Below, piece by piece: positions 9,641 through 21,965 of a DNA stretch of 64,000 nt. Every line of letters begins with the position of its first letter. The stretch's first letter is position 1. The DNA comes from Augochlora pura. Its lineage: Eukaryota > Arthropoda > Insecta > Hymenoptera > Halictidae. The position numbers and the translations under genes were made by a program. The DNA is taken from the NCBI RefSeq assembly GCF_028453695.1, contig NC_135778.1:9112244-9176243 (forward strand). Reading direction: 5' to 3'. The notes under the pieces were generated by a model that worked only from the letters and a program-made list of their open reading frames with translations, ran no database searches and had not been told where the DNA came from.

Positions 9641-10280
9641 ACTGACAGCAACGCTCCGAACATTGACGAGCAAAATCAGCGTCGATCGTCTTAAAAATGA
9701 CCGATTCCTTGGAGAAATAATTTTCCAGGTGATAAGTAAAATCAACGCGTTCTCTTCCTCGGTTTTCTATTAATTTACATAGCTCAGGTGTGTACCCGAG
9801 GGCTGTTTCTCAACTTGCAGGATCACAGAATACATTGATAAATGAATGGATTGGACATCGAGGGCACGATAAATCACTTAGAGGAGAATAGAATCTGTCA
9901 ATAGATGATTCTTTTCCACGGGTCGCTGATGAACTTCGTCGGCCTGCGGCACCGGAACCAAAATGGCCGCCGCCCACGCGCCACGACTGCCTACGACTGT
10001 TAATGGGATGCTCTCGTAGCCGAGACTTTTTTCGCGAATAATCACCGCCAGCGAGATTGCTTCCCAGGATCCAAGGACAGGGCTATGGGGTAGAGGCGCT
10101 TTTATGGTGCAGTATAGAGATGCTATTGATATTTTACTAGTCATATTTACTGTTATTTGAAATTATTCGAAGGAAAAGTCAAAGTGAAAGAAATTGTTCG
10201 AATATGGAATTATTTTGAGAAATTAGTAGAATATATAGACAAGTGAATAAATTATTCCAATTTAGACTTATTTGTAGTTA
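9641..10280. other. mixed stretch with a weak exon candidate
   Basis: GC content rises between about 9780 and 10100. On the minus strand 9810-9943 could be a 3'-terminal exon (see findings), and a wider minus-strand frame of 88 codons covers 9878-10144. Neither is recognisable, so no gene is called. The rest is AT-rich. Confidence 0.35.
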
Positions 10281-10440
10281 TTTTCCAATAGAGAATTGTT
10301 TGTACTGATTACTCCAACAGAGAATTATTTGTACAAACTATATTGCAATATAGAATTATTTGTACAAATTATATTCCAATATAGAATTATTTGTACAAAT
10401 TAAATTCCACTATAGAGTTATTTGTAAAAATTATTCGAAT
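10281..10440. repeat. tandem repeat, unit about 31 bp, five copies
   Basis: AGAATTATTTGTACAAATTA recurs at about 10291, 10321, 10352, 10383 and 10413, with linkers of the type ATTCCAATAT. It is AT-rich and non-coding. Confidence 0.75.
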
Positions 10441-10770
10441 AAATTGAGTTATTCAAATAAATAATTAAAGTACAGAATCGTTCGAATAAACAGATAGAAA
10501 ATTAATAACGACCAACAAATTATTGTAATACGTAGAAAGAGACTAATTTAATCAAAATAAAATGATCATCTAGAATAAATTCTCTCGTACAATGATCTCA
10601 ATAAATATTCATTCGAAATAATCCAAATAACGTCCAAAATTATATTATATTATTACGTCCAACTTTGATCGCAATAAACGAAGAAAAATCCTCACAATGC
10701 CATGAACATAAGAGATACAAAAAAAAAACGAAGGTAAATCATGCGAAGCAATCCCTAGCCCTTACGCGAC
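10441..10770. other. AT-rich gene-free stretch
   Basis: AT-rich, with a run of nine A near 10720. No feature recognised. Confidence 0.5.
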
Positions 10771-11290
10771 GTAACAGCACGGTGGTCGATTTTTCGCGGA
10801 GCAGGTGCGAAGGTTGAGGCTGGTCGAACGCGTCCGTCGGCCGATTACGTTCGCGCGATCGTCAGGAATTCGTGCATGGAAACGAGGCGGGCGAATTGAA
10901 ATTCAGCGGCGTCCGCGACGGAAAACATTGACGGGAGGAAGGAAGTGGCGGTCGTTTGTATTCAAGGCCTGCCCGATGCCAACACGGCGAGGGGAAGGTG
11001 ATCGCGGGAGGGAGGGAGGGGGCGCGGAGGGAGGAGGAGGACCGCCGCGACCGAGGAGGGATCCCTCTGAGCCAAGGAACTCCGGTGACCGAGTGCTCAA
11101 CGCTAACTCACGCTTAGAATCGTTTCTTGGCCGCCGCCCACGCGCGGCCGATTCAACGGGACATCGTCTTCTTCCTTCCGCGAGCGTTCGTGCTCGGATA
11201 CGCCTAATTCCCAGCCGTGCCGGCGAAACCGACCACGCACTTTTACCTTCGGAGATCCTCGGCTGAAACGGTGGCCTACGCTCTCGGTTT
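10771..11290. other. GC-rich island
   Basis: CpG-rich with a GGGAGGGAGGGGGCGCGGAG purine tract near 11005-11042. A plus-strand frame of 153 codons here is Arg/Gly-rich, overlaps a minus-strand frame, and has no recognisable domain. No gene called. Confidence 0.45.
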
Positions 11291-11384
11291 CCCTAACGAT
11301 GTTTTATAAAAATTATGAGTAGACAATTATGTGGCGGAGAAACACGATTTTTATGAACTATTTGGGGATCCCTTGATTGCGATA

Positions 11385-11705
11385 TATTTTTTATTTATTT
11401 AGTTATTTATTTCGTTATTCGTTTATTTGGTTATTTAATTGTTCATTTACTTAGGTAGTTAATTGTTCAGTTATTTAGTTAGTTATTTAGTCATTTATTT
11501 AGTTATTTAATTATTCATTCATTTAGTTAGTTACTTGCTCACTTATTTAGTTATTTAATTATTTATTCATTTAATTAGTTGTTTAATTATTCATTCATTT
11601 CTTTATTCCTTTACTTATTCATTTATTTCTTTATTTCTCTACTTATTCATTTATTTAGTTATCTACTAATGTATTTATTTATGTATTTATTTATTTATTT
11701 ATTGA
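11385..11705. repeat. degenerate ATTT/AGTT tetranucleotide array
   Basis: More than 300 bp of four-base words (TTTA, GTTA, TTCA) such as TTATTTAGTTATTTAATTAT. It is the source of a 60-codon Phe/Leu/Tyr frame on the plus strand. Confidence 0.8.
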
Positions 11706-12609
11706 ATACGGACGGGAAATTAGCTATAATTACGGAAGCACAGAGGTCCGAAATGACATAACCTTGACACGCTACAGAGTATCAAATGATTATAACATAT
11801 AACATACATAATTATATCACATACCTAATTATAAGCAAAAAATCTTAAACAACATAGAAAAGTCTAAGAAAATGAAATGGGACTCTACAATCTCGTATAC
11901 TGAAACGGAACGCAGCGACTCCGATTTGCATATAGAGCGTAATAAGAGAGCATTAGACTGAACGATTTTATAGGGAATCCATAAAACAAGGGGCACGATG
12001 ACAGCGGCGCAGTAAATGGTGAATTAAAGGACGAGTCACCTCGTTCTCTTCGTTTAACGAGTACGTACGGGAACGATGGCGCAACGCAACCCGCGAACCA
12101 TCATTTTTATGGAATTTTATTTCTACGGCTGCAACAGGTGTCCTGATATTTACAACAGGCTGGCAGGATCGTGTTCGTTTAATTTCGATTACGAAACACA
12201 CACAGAAATCATCGTCGTGTAACGAGCAAGTTATGTCTCTCATTTCGGTACGCGATAATCCGTCGCTTTATAACCCTTTTTTCCGAGGTGCGACCGACGA
12301 AAATTCCACAATCACGGATTCCGACTGTTAACAAAATGATTCTGGCATTGTTGTAATACTTTGAGACCCGTGTTCTTTGTTTCTTAATAATTATCGGCTT
12401 GTCTTCGTGCAAGAAAATTACGATTGTCTAAATAATTTTTATTAACTAGTTATTTACAAAATTAGTTATGTCAGTTTCCTTTAATGATATTAGTGAAATT
12501 AAATATATGAAAAGTTCCCAATTAAACGTGTTAGACAATAATAAAATAATTTATATAACGATTCCTTTTGTCTTTATTTTAGTGTTTATCTTAAAACACA
12601 ACCAACTGG
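11706..12609. other. gene-free stretch
   Basis: Mostly AT-rich with a mixed segment at 11900-12300. Two overlapping minus-strand frames of 67 and 91 codons lack recognisable motifs. Nothing else seen. Confidence 0.45.
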
Positions 12610-12795
12610 TTAGCCCTTTGCAATAGAAACCATATTAACTATAAATCTAAATTAATTATCCTAGCTTCTAGTATTTCCAATTTATAAAAATTGATTCTTG
12701 TGGCTCATATAAACAGTTTCACTTTAAACAATTATTAAAATCTAAAAATATAAATATTATTATGGAACACGACAGAACAATTTTAGTAGCACTTC
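12610..12795 (+). mobile_element. piggyBac-type MITE fragment (left end)
   Basis: Begins TTAGCCCTTTGCAATAGAAA and continues with CTAGCTTCTAGTATTTCCA, the same interior as the copy at 8945-9212. Near 12780 ACAATTTTAGTAGCACTTCA matches the start of the right-end region, but the terminal GCAAAGG is missing. Confidence 0.55.
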
Positions 12796-13560
12796 ATCGT
12801 CATTGCTCGGCTGAAACGGGTTGAATCGCGCAGGAAGAAGCGATTGTCAAAACAGCGCCGGCACCGTGTCGTGCTAAGAGGAAGCCGTCCGGCTCGCGAT
12901 TGTCGGCGCGGATCGGCACGTGGCTCGTCGCCGGACCCATTATAAAACACCGTGTTACGTGCGTGGGCGTCGCGCGCAGGCATCGCTAGGCGTGCGCCAC
13001 TTTTTTTCCCCTTTTTCCTCCTGATTTCGCGCGAGAGTGCACGCGCTCGCTCGGCCACGTCGCCATGATTTTTTACGCGGCGAAGCGCGCGCGCGCGCGA
13101 TAGGCGTGCGGGCTCGCGCGCGCATGCGGCGATTTCAATGCGATACTTTCAGCCGCGGTCTCCGATTCGACATATCTCGATCCGGTTCGCCCACGAAGGG
13201 TACCCGGGGCACCGTCGATGTGTTGTATGAATATGCAACGATAACGCGCGCGATTTATTTATAAGTATGACGCCGGGGATCGATCCCTCGAGGAGGCCGG
13301 GCGTGAAAAATCCACGGAATATTATCAAAATGCGATGTTACGAAACGATGGAAAGCGCCGCGCTGCTACACCGAGCTCTATATAGCGCTCTTTTAAACTG
13401 TGTACGTATACCGCTATCGCGAAATCGCTGCGGACCGCGGGCTTGACGCGGTCCGCTGCGCCACGCGCCGATTCCTAGACCTGATTTAGATTCTCTCCGG
13501 CGGAATTTTTCGTCGAATTATAATTGAGCTGTTGAAGATCGACTGCAAAATGTAGGCTGC
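12796..13560. other. GC-rich island with (CG)n tract
   Basis: Strongly CpG-rich, with an alternating CG tract at about 13086-13101 and a second short one near 13116. Open frames on both strands are short and unrecognised. Confidence 0.5.
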
Positions 13561-14270
13561 ATTTGAGGCTCGATGGAGCACGTATTAGTTTAATAATAAT
13601 AGCCGTTGCAGCCATTAATTTGCAACTTGGAAATATAAGTTCTCTTGTATATGTTTAGCTCTTTTTAAATTGTATTATTATTATTATTAAAGTATTGTAG
13701 TACTGTATTATTATTATTACTATTTATTATTTAGTTATTTTTACTTATTTCTAATTATTATTATCACTATTACTGTATTACTATTATCATTATTACTATC
13801 ATATTAACTATTGGAAAAAATCCTAAACACTAATCATATAATTGTACACTGACATAAATTTTACTAAATGTCATTAGACAGTCTGTATAAATAACTAGCA
13901 ATCAGAACAAAAATATTTTCGTCGATGTATTACTAACAATAAAGTTTTACATCATCTATCCAATTTCTCTAATATGTTAAATAATTTTCTAACAAATTAA
14001 AGACGCGTTGTGAATAAACACAATGATTAAAGACGTGCTAAATATAGTTTAATAATTGATTAATGACTGTACAACGAGCACGCATTCCGATGTGACTCGC
14101 GTGCGTGCCGAATTACGAAGCGCGTGCTGCCTGGGGAATAAAACAAAAGACAGCGAGACAAGGTCCGCGCGCATCAGAAAACACCTGACCGTCAAGACGT
14201 CATATATTATATGTTAGACCGACATATTTAAAGATTACAGTAGTCATATCATTCGGTCATAGCATCGTCC
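13561..14270. other. AT-rich stretch with ATT microsatellite
   Basis: Contains imperfect (ATT)n between about 13670 and 13810. No gene. Confidence 0.55.
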
Positions 14271-14299
14271 ATCGGTAAGAAATAAAAGGCGTTGGAATA

Positions 14300-14490
14300 G
14301 CCGCCGAAAACCGTGGAAAACAGCGTTAAAAATCGCGAAAAATAGCGTTGAAAATCGCGAAAAACAGCGTTGAAAACTGCAGAAAACGGCGAGGAAAACC
14401 GTGAAAAACAGCGTCGAAAATTGCAGAAAACTACGTAAAAAAGCGTCGAAAATCGCGAAAAACAGCGCCGAAAACCGCGAGAAACGCCAA
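14300..14490. repeat. 22-bp minisatellite, about eight copies
   Basis: The unit GCGAAAAACAGCGTTGAAAA plus two bases repeats with point changes. Because 66 bp is three units, the minus strand reads a periodic Arg-Phe-Ser protein, which is a by-product. Confidence 0.75.
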
Positions 14491-14915
14491 CAGGATGGAA
14501 CGACAAGCCGCGAACAATTTCCTCGGCCGCGATCGAAAAGACCGCGGCCGCAACGCCATACATCACCAGTGCAGCTCGCCGCTTGTATTTTTCTTCCCTC
14601 GGCGGTTTCAGCCGTGGCCTGCGCGCGCTATCGTATGAATTGTGGACCAGTCCCGGGCCGATTGGTTATCTCGCTAGCGAGCTCGCAAGGCCCCGCGACG
14701 CCGCGTTCCGAGTTAATTCGAGAGTACACGCGCGCGACACGCGATAAATTAGATAGAACGCAAACGAGATTGTCGGAACTATTCTCGATCCGCGAATTCG
14801 ATCGAGCCGCGAATAATTTATGCCCGACACGTGTGGGATTATGAGCGGAGTCTGCCCTCGAGACACCGCTCGGCGCGGCGGGCCCGGATCGCGAATTCCG
14901 CGGCGACATTCCGCT
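14491..14915. other. GC-rich island
   Basis: CpG-rich with mutually overlapping frames on both strands (up to 147 codons) that lack domains. No gene called. Confidence 0.45.
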
Positions 14916-15243
14916 CAAAAATGACGCCGAATCGACGCTCGACAATCTATAGAATTAAAAAAATAATAATAGTGTAATTGTTTCAGTTGCTTTTAGTTCA
15001 TTTTCTGTGGAAGTTTCATTGCGATATTTCTAGTGATTCAGAAAAGAAATAACAGAATACCACTGTATTTCTCCGATTTTCAAAAATGACACCGAATCGA
15101 CGCACAACACCTCATAGAATAACAAAAATAATAGTATAAATATTTCAGTTATTTTTAGTTAATTTACCGTGAAAGTTTCATTGCGATATCTCTGATGATT
15201 CAGAAATGAGATATTAAAGTATCACTGTATTTCTCCGATTTTT
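14916..15243. repeat. tandem duplication, unit about 165 bp
   Basis: CAAAAATGAC(G/A)CCGAATCGACGC begins at 14916 and again at 15081. Both copies continue with AGTTTCATTGCGATAT and end CACTGTATTTCTCCGATTTT. They differ by scattered substitutions and small indels. Confidence 0.8.
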
Positions 15244-15900
15244 CCGGTAATTTTGCAGAAAGCTTCGCGCGAAGATTGAGCGGAGATCGAGGCGGATCAC
15301 GACACAAAAAAAAAATCACATAATCGTCTCTTTTGCTCGGGGCGTCGACGAGACTCGGCGATAGGTCAGCCGCGCGATACGTCCGCGAGACTCGTGCTAT
15401 CTGGTTCATTAACGGTCGCCGCTCGGAAAAACGAGGAAATTCGATGGCGCGTCGCTCGGTTCGCCGTGAAAATCGAGCAAAATGTCCGAGTACAGCCGTC
15501 ATAAATCACCGAACATTAAAGGGAAGGGATCGGCGAAAAAGAGGAGCGCGGCGAGGCGTCGACGCGGCCGCGAGCCTCCCGGAGATTCGGAGACTTCGAC
15601 GAGTGGATAGGCGCGACTCTGCCTACGCGCCGCTTCCAAACCCGACGGCGACGACGCGGAATCAAGTTCAACGGGTACTGAAATCGAAACCTCCGCGTTT
15701 ACTTAGTATCTCGTGGCTCCGTGAGTGCTGTTGATTAACGGCGTTACACACTTATTTACACGGCTGAAAATGAAGCGGAACGTTTATTTCTCGCGGCCGC
15801 TGGTTTTACGACGTCCGCAATAACATCCCGATGACGCGCGCCCGCGGAACCGACTCTCATTTTATAACGTTGCTCGGTTATTCGTTCTTTATCGGCTTGT
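15244..15900. other. GC-rich island
   Basis: CpG-rich segment with overlapping frames of 100 and 133 codons on opposite strands and no recognisable product. Confidence 0.45.
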
Positions 15901-16548
15901 ACGAAGCGTGTTGAGAACGTTTAGGGGAACGGGCTTTTCTTTTCGACCAGGTTTTTCTTATTTAGGCGGCTTATTTTAGCTGGTTATATTATACGTTTTG
16001 CATAACTAGTTTCCGTGTTCCCGTTTCTTGCTGACGAATTCAACGGAATTGAAGGAGTTCTACGACACATAATAATTTTTAGTATTGTTTGTGGAAATGT
16101 AGTAACTTTGTTTAAGTGTTTTTTGTAGGTAAAAATATTACAATTTGAAGGGAGGAAAAACGATTATTACAAGAAGCGTGATGAGTTTTTATACTTGTCG
16201 ATTGTCGAGAATTATACAAATAAGCCGAGAGAGTTGAATAATTGTATATACTATTACCAAATTCTCCATTTTTATTTATAAGTTAAGGTACAATTAGAGA
16301 GAATTTATCTTTTTTTAATTTTTAATGGGAATTAAGCGACAAGTTGCTGTTTTGTGAATTTTTATTGCTCTAATATTAGGTTTATGTTACAATTATGCGA
16401 AATAAAGGTTCTACGTTTTTATAATTGTTAAATATAATTGTTTACACAGTTATCTTTTCTTTTAGCACCTGGAATCTTGCCTGACATTTATTTTGACTTA
16501 TAAGAAAAGTCCAATTCGCAAAAGATAGTTAATAATATATTAGATACA
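15901..16548. other. AT-rich gene-free stretch
   Basis: AT-rich. No open frame or repeat of note. Confidence 0.5.
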
Positions 16549-16805
16549 ACATTTGTGTTTGAATTTGCATTTGCACTTTTTATTAGCATTTGTACTTGTA
16601 TTTGCATTTTTATTAGTATTCGTACTTGTATTTGCATTTATATTTTTTAGTAGTATTTGTACTTGTATTCATATTTGCACTTTTTATTAAAATTTGTACT
16701 TGTACTTATATTTACATTTTCTAATTAGTATTTATACCTCTATCTATATCCACATTTTTTAATTACTATTTGCACTTGTATCTTTATATGCCTTCGCACT
16801 TTTTA
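16549..16805. repeat. minisatellite, unit about 45 bp
   Basis: TTTTTATTAGTATTTGTACT followed by TGTATTTGCATT recurs about five times with increasing decay toward the right end. Confidence 0.65.
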
Positions 16806-17595
16806 CTTGTTATTTATTGCATTTAGTGCAGCGTATCTTCGAACTTTTTCAAGCCCCGCAACATCGTACTTAAATCGAAGGTCAAGAGAGGCGCAAAACA
16901 GTCAAAAGTGGCGAAACAATAAAAAATGGCGAAAAAAGCGGGGACCGTGCAATCGGTGTTTCTTCCCGATCCCCGCCGTCTTCTTTGTCGTCGGAGTGAA
17001 AGAAACGTGGCACGTTCCACGCGTTCGCGCTTTTTCCTCTAAGCGCTAAAAGTCGCTCGTTTCCGCGCGCTGTCCCGCGCTGTACGCCTTTACCGGACTT
17101 AATTATACGGTCCTCCTCGTAGCCGGTGCCAGCCACGCTGAAAAATCCATCCGGCGTCCAATTACCTGTCCCCCTCGAACACGAAAAACCGGCGTTTTTC
17201 TACGCGACGCCGGGCCCGCCGCCTCGGTTTTCGCCCGGCGAAAGCGCGGGGCCCCGGCTACAGTGAAATTAATTATATAAATGAAAAGCAGGATCGTAAC
17301 TTTCGGCTTTCGCGGCCGTAAACGCGCGGGACGCCGCTACGAGCCGGCCTTTACGGCCTTGCCGGCCGCGAGCTGTTCACGGGAGGACGGTCGCGAGACG
17401 ACGGCCCTGACTCGGCCACGGAGTTAACCCACTTTGGGCCAGCTCCGGGGCCCTTTGCGCTATCCCGCCGATCTTCGAGCCGCGATCGTCTCTCGGCCGC
17501 CATACTTCGACTTCCCATAGAAATACCAAATCGTTGTGTTAACAAATTCTCTGACTAGAAATAGTGTCAATCTCGATAATACAATAGAAATTAGA
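16806..17595. other. GC-rich island
   Basis: Becomes CpG-rich from about 16930 to 17540. Small frames on both strands have no recognised product. Confidence 0.45.
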
Positions 17596-17650
17596 TTAAC
17601 CCTTTGATGTCATAGTGATATGGGTCGGAATGGCCCATATATTTTCTTTG
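17596..17650 (+). mobile_element. TTAA-type MITE end (CCCTTTGATG family)
   Basis: TTAA followed by CCCTTTGATGTCATAGTG, then the near-palindrome ATATGGGTCGGAATGGCCCATAT (given here by its two 7-bp arms ATATGGG and CCCATAT). A related end lies at 43564. No right end is recognised. Confidence 0.4.
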
Positions 17651-18310
17651 TGAAAGATGTGAAGATTAATAACTAATTTAACGTACTTGTAATACAGGTA
17701 TCGAGGTCTAATAAAGGTCTTCTAGAATGTTCAAATGGTATACTGAAATTTTTATGTCTCGATAGTATTGCCATCTTTTGAGTTATAATTGTTTAAATAT
17801 TGTATGATGAACGTGTTTTGGATAGGAAATGTAATAGCAAAGACTGCAGTGACAATAGTTCTTGCTCATGCATTTAACGTGAAATTAAATCTTTAATTTG
17901 TAAGCTATTTGCAACATAAACTTCCATATTTTATTATGTTTAGAATTATATTTTACAATCTGATAATTAAACAGCGTAGTTTATACATTTATAACAAAAA
18001 TGCCTCGATCAAATACAAAACAGTGACACTATCTAAAGAAATTCAACAACTTGTTCCTATTAATTATAACTAAACTGCGAATATTTATACAAAATAAAAA
18101 TCCTATAAAACAACAATAAGAACACAATAATTTTAAGTTAAATAAAAATCAATACTTTCATTCAATTATCTCGACAAACTATAAACAGCGCAACTAAACT
18201 ATTATACTATACTGAAATATATAATTTTGACGATTTTATATTTCAGCTACACACATTCGCCACAAAACAATAAAATCTATAATTAATTCAGATAATTCAG
18301 TACACGACTA
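17651..18310. other. AT-rich gene-free stretch
   Basis: AT-rich. Possibly part of the preceding element, but no boundary is visible. Confidence 0.4.
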
Positions 18311-19595
18311 AACATCGCTACAGTTCCTGCTCCTCGCGATTGACACATAACGAAGTTGTCCGTCCGTTCCGCCCACACGATCCAACAAAAAACCAAAACC
18401 CCATCGCGAACAAAGTACAAGGCGAGAACGTCCGATTCTAATTTCCCTAGAGGACCGGCAGCAGCAGCGGGCCGGCGCGCGCGCGCGCGCGCGCGCGCTC
18501 GATTCCGGCATTCCACGGGCCCACGTTCCAGCGGCGCGTCCCTTTAAAAAACAGGATTCCGGCTGGTTCCGCGGAGAGATGGGCCCGCGCGCGGCGCCCG
18601 GATTCCCCGGCGCCTTTCTGCACGCGGAACCGTTCGCGTCGAGGTATTCTAAAATTTCCTTAAATGTCAGGGGCCCCGAGACCGAGACCGAGGGCCCGAA
18701 CACGGTACCGCACGGTCCCCCGGTTTCTTGCCGCGAGTCGGACGGTTACGCGGCGCCCCGGCTTAATAACCGGCGAGAGGGTAATTATCGGCCGCGGCAA
18801 CAAGCGGGACAACGACTCTCCCCGAAAATATACTCATTACCGCGCGGCGAGTAGCGCGCCGGATTTCGTAATGGAAAATTATGTCGGAATTATGCGGCGG
18901 GGTTCGACGCTGTCCGACGCGGCCCGGCGAAGGCCTGGTTTCCAGGCGGCGGACAGCCGATAACCTCGAGCTCTCTCGGACGCTTAATGAGACATCTTCA
19001 TTAATGAAACGTCCCACGCGACGGCGGACGGGGGCCCGTTTTCCATTACAACAGGGGCCTCGGCGAGAGCCTGTTTTTGTCCGGTCTCTCTTCTCGCTCG
19101 TAACCGCTCTCGCCAAGGAAATCGAACACGCCTCGCCGCCAGAACGGAGAACCCAGCCGGCGACGGCCGCGTTTCCACCGGCAACGGGGAAATGGATTTC
19201 GTAATGGCCGACGACTAATTGGCCCGGCCGCGATTAATACGGAGGGTCTCTCTAACGAAACGGAAGACGGTGCCACGCTATTCGAGGAGGCGTCTCGATG
19301 CTTGTCCGAACGATTTTCGGCTGCTCTACCTAATGTCGTTAGCCGGGGACCCGTGTCGAGGACACGGGGAAAGTGTCGGCGACGAATGGGAAACCAATTA
19401 AACGGTTCCCTGAACGTGTCACGATTAATTACTATGTCGATTGCCGGAATTTTTGGAAGTGTGAGGACTAAGGTTCGATTAGCTGCGGCGACGGCGATAG
19501 ACCGTTCGATGTTTACGTACGCGTGGTATGCGCGAGGATTTGGGAGGTGAGAACACGCGGCTGAGAGGAACGTTTGCGTGTTCAAAGGGTAATTC
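18311..19595. other. large GC-rich island with (GC)n tract
   Basis: The longest CpG-rich island of the window, with an alternating GC tract at 18475-18499. Overlapping frames up to 179 codons (minus strand, 19046-19585) exist in several phases at once. Their composition is Arg/Pro/Ser-rich and no domain is recognised. A promoter or first exon could be hidden here, but no signal decides it. Confidence 0.45.
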
Positions 19596-20450
19596 GTCGC
19601 TTGATTGTTAAATAACGTTGTCTGTATTAATTGTGAAATGTTAATTATTAAATACTTAATATATAATTGCTTAATTATTACTTAATGATTATTAAATGAT
19701 TTCTAAATGATTACTAAATGATTATTCAATAATGACTGAAAGAAATACTAATTACGAGGTCTTGTCTCGTGCCATAATTATTTTAATTATGTGAAGCTAG
19801 TAAAACGGTATTTTTTAATTCTTCAGATGTTATTATTATTTCAAATTGAAGATAGTCATTTTTAGTATAAATGGGTATTTTTCTTTTACTCTTAGGTTTG
19901 ATCAGTTCTGCTGATATTTGTCTGAGGGTTTTGTCATTTTTATCAATCTCTGCTCTAAGTATTTAGTGGTATTATATATAGTTCAGCGCTTTGGTTTCAT
20001 TTTAATTGAATTTCTAATAGCGACAAAATTGACAAAGTTAACTTGGTTATGTTTTAAGAATTTTTGGTATTAATGCATCAAATTAGCAGTCTACCGTCAT
20101 AAGTGCCTTTAAAAGCTTGTACCTTTTCAGTGAAGTCTATTTCGAAAGTGACTTAAGTCCACTAAAATAAGAAAATAAAATGTGTCTCAATGCTTGCATG
20201 TATCTATGATACTTAAATTTAAAATTCCTATTAAAATAATAACAATCATTACCGCAGTCGATAATTTTATAAAATACCCAAGCATTAACAGAAGTCACTC
20301 TGTGTAACGTAACTTTATCCCCACCCTTTCCAGATACCCCATAGCCACCCACTTAAAATCTTCCTTATAAAACCTATCAACTCCAAATTTTTCATTCCAC
20401 AATCCTTCTACAATCCAACACAAAATTGCCAAATCTATCAACTATCGACT
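19596..20450. other. AT-rich gene-free stretch
   Basis: Starts with an AAATGATTATTAAATGATT decayed repeat at about 19650-19735. Nothing else seen. Confidence 0.5.
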
Positions 20451-20900
20451 TTTGCAAGTTAGTCTCGAATCTTCCCATTCTACATATGCGTATAGTGGCA
20501 TAAGTCGGTTCGTGTCCCGGCGCAGCCGACGGGACCCACGGACCCAGGCCCGGCCCGGCCCGGCTTATCGTACTTTCATTCTCCACGGCCTTCCATTGTC
20601 CTTATCGTGGTCGCGCAGCCACGTTCCATCGCCGCCAACGGGAATCTCACCCACGGTCACGCCGGCTGCTAGAGAATGCGCCCGGAACGAGCTTTTCCCG
20701 CGTGAAAACCCTCCGTGGGCCGTCGTCGTCGTCGTCGTCGTCGTCCCCGGTGCCCCCGTAATTCCGACATTGCAATCCAGCTGGTAATGCCGCGCGTGGA
20801 CGAGCTGAAAAACCGCGACCGGGCCCCACCTGTGTATGCGCCGCGCGCGCGCGCACACCTTGCCTGATGCACACTGTCGCGCGCTCCTTGACTGTGTGAT
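20451..20900. other. GC-rich island with GTC repeat
   Basis: Contains (GTC)n at about 20719-20745, which gives poly-Val, poly-Asp or poly-Arg in different frames, and an alternating CG tract near 20839-20852. No gene called. Confidence 0.5.
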
Positions 20901-20929
20901 ACTTGAGAACGGAAGACAGATAGAAATAG

Positions 20930-20935
20930 AGAGAT

Positions 20936-20982
<47 letters not shown>

Positions 20983-21440
20983 GAGAGATATGAAGAGATA
21001 GAGAAATAGTGAAGGAGAGAGATATTAATCCTTTGCGGTCGAGTGGCGACTCTAAGGCGCCGGTAAAAGCGATTATGTCACGTTTTCCAAATAATTTTTA
21101 TCAAATTCACTTATATTCAACAAATTGTTAAGAGCTGTCAACTGTTGCACCAGCTACGAAATTCAATTCCATAGTGCATAAAATGCACCAGATTATATAA
21201 AATCGAAACGCTGTAAATCTGGAAAAATATTTTGCATTTCCAGTTAAAATGGCTCCGACTGCAAAGGGTTAGAAGATAGAGACATTGAGAGAAAGGAAGA
21301 GAAGGACGAAGAGATAGGGAGGAAGGGAGAAAAAAAGAGATAGAGAAATAGAAAAATAGAGAAAGATGAGGACAGAGATGAGAAGATAGAGAAATAGAGA
21401 GAGATATAGAGAGGAAGAGAGAGAGAGAGAAGAGAAGGGG
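20930..21440. repeat. GA-rich microsatellite region
   Basis: A pure GA run near 20938-20977 grades into GAGATAGAGA-type sequence. It is split by a MITE at 21025-21272 and continues to about 21440. Confidence 0.8.
21025..21272 (+). mobile_element. piggyBac-type MITE inserted in GA microsatellite
   Basis: The left end is TTAATCCTTTGCGGTCGAGTGG and the right end GGCTCCGACTGCAAAGGGTTAG, an imperfect inverted pair; the right target site is TTAG. Both flanks are GA-rich microsatellite, so the insertion limits are clear. Length is 248 bp. Confidence 0.7.
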
Positions 21441-21659
21441 CGAAGTTGAGGTACAGAGCGGAGAGAGGGAACACGCGCGAATATTCGTGCGGACAGGTAG
21501 GTGCTCGCCGTGTCGCGGCTCTGTGTGCGGGTATAAATATACGGGAGACAGGAGGCGTGCCTATTTATAACGGTGATATCATCGACGATTACCTACGCTT
21601 TCGCGTGGACAATCGTAAATTCTGCCGGCAGAAGGGTGCGGGCCGATTCGAGACTATAC

Positions 21660-21965
21660 CGAGAGTATCCCTCGTCTTCTCTCGCTTTTCCCTCTCTCTC
21701 GCTCTTTATCGCTCTTTCTCGCTCTCTTCTCTCTTTAGCTCTCTCTTTTACTCTCTCCCCCCCTTTGATCTCTCTTCCCGCTCTTCTCTGTCTTTTGCTC
21801 TCTCGCTTTTCTCTCTTCTCTGTCTTTTGCTCTCTCTCTCTTTTCTCTCTTCTCTCTTCTGCTGTCTCTCTCTTCTCTGTTTTTACTTTCTCTCTCTTCT
21901 GCTGTCTCTCTTTTTTATTTTCTCTCTTCTCTCTCTCTCTCTCTCTCTCTCTGCTCCCGTCGCCC
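21660..21965. repeat. CT-rich microsatellite region
   Basis: Around 300 bp of CTCTTTCTCTCT-type sequence ending in a pure (CT)n run near 21930-21952. It produces long Ser/Leu/Phe frames on the plus strand and Arg/Glu frames on the minus, which are not genes. Confidence 0.85.

Noticed and set aside
19046..19585. 179-codon minus-strand frame
   Set aside because: Several frames on both strands are open across this CpG-rich island and none has a recognisable domain or start context.
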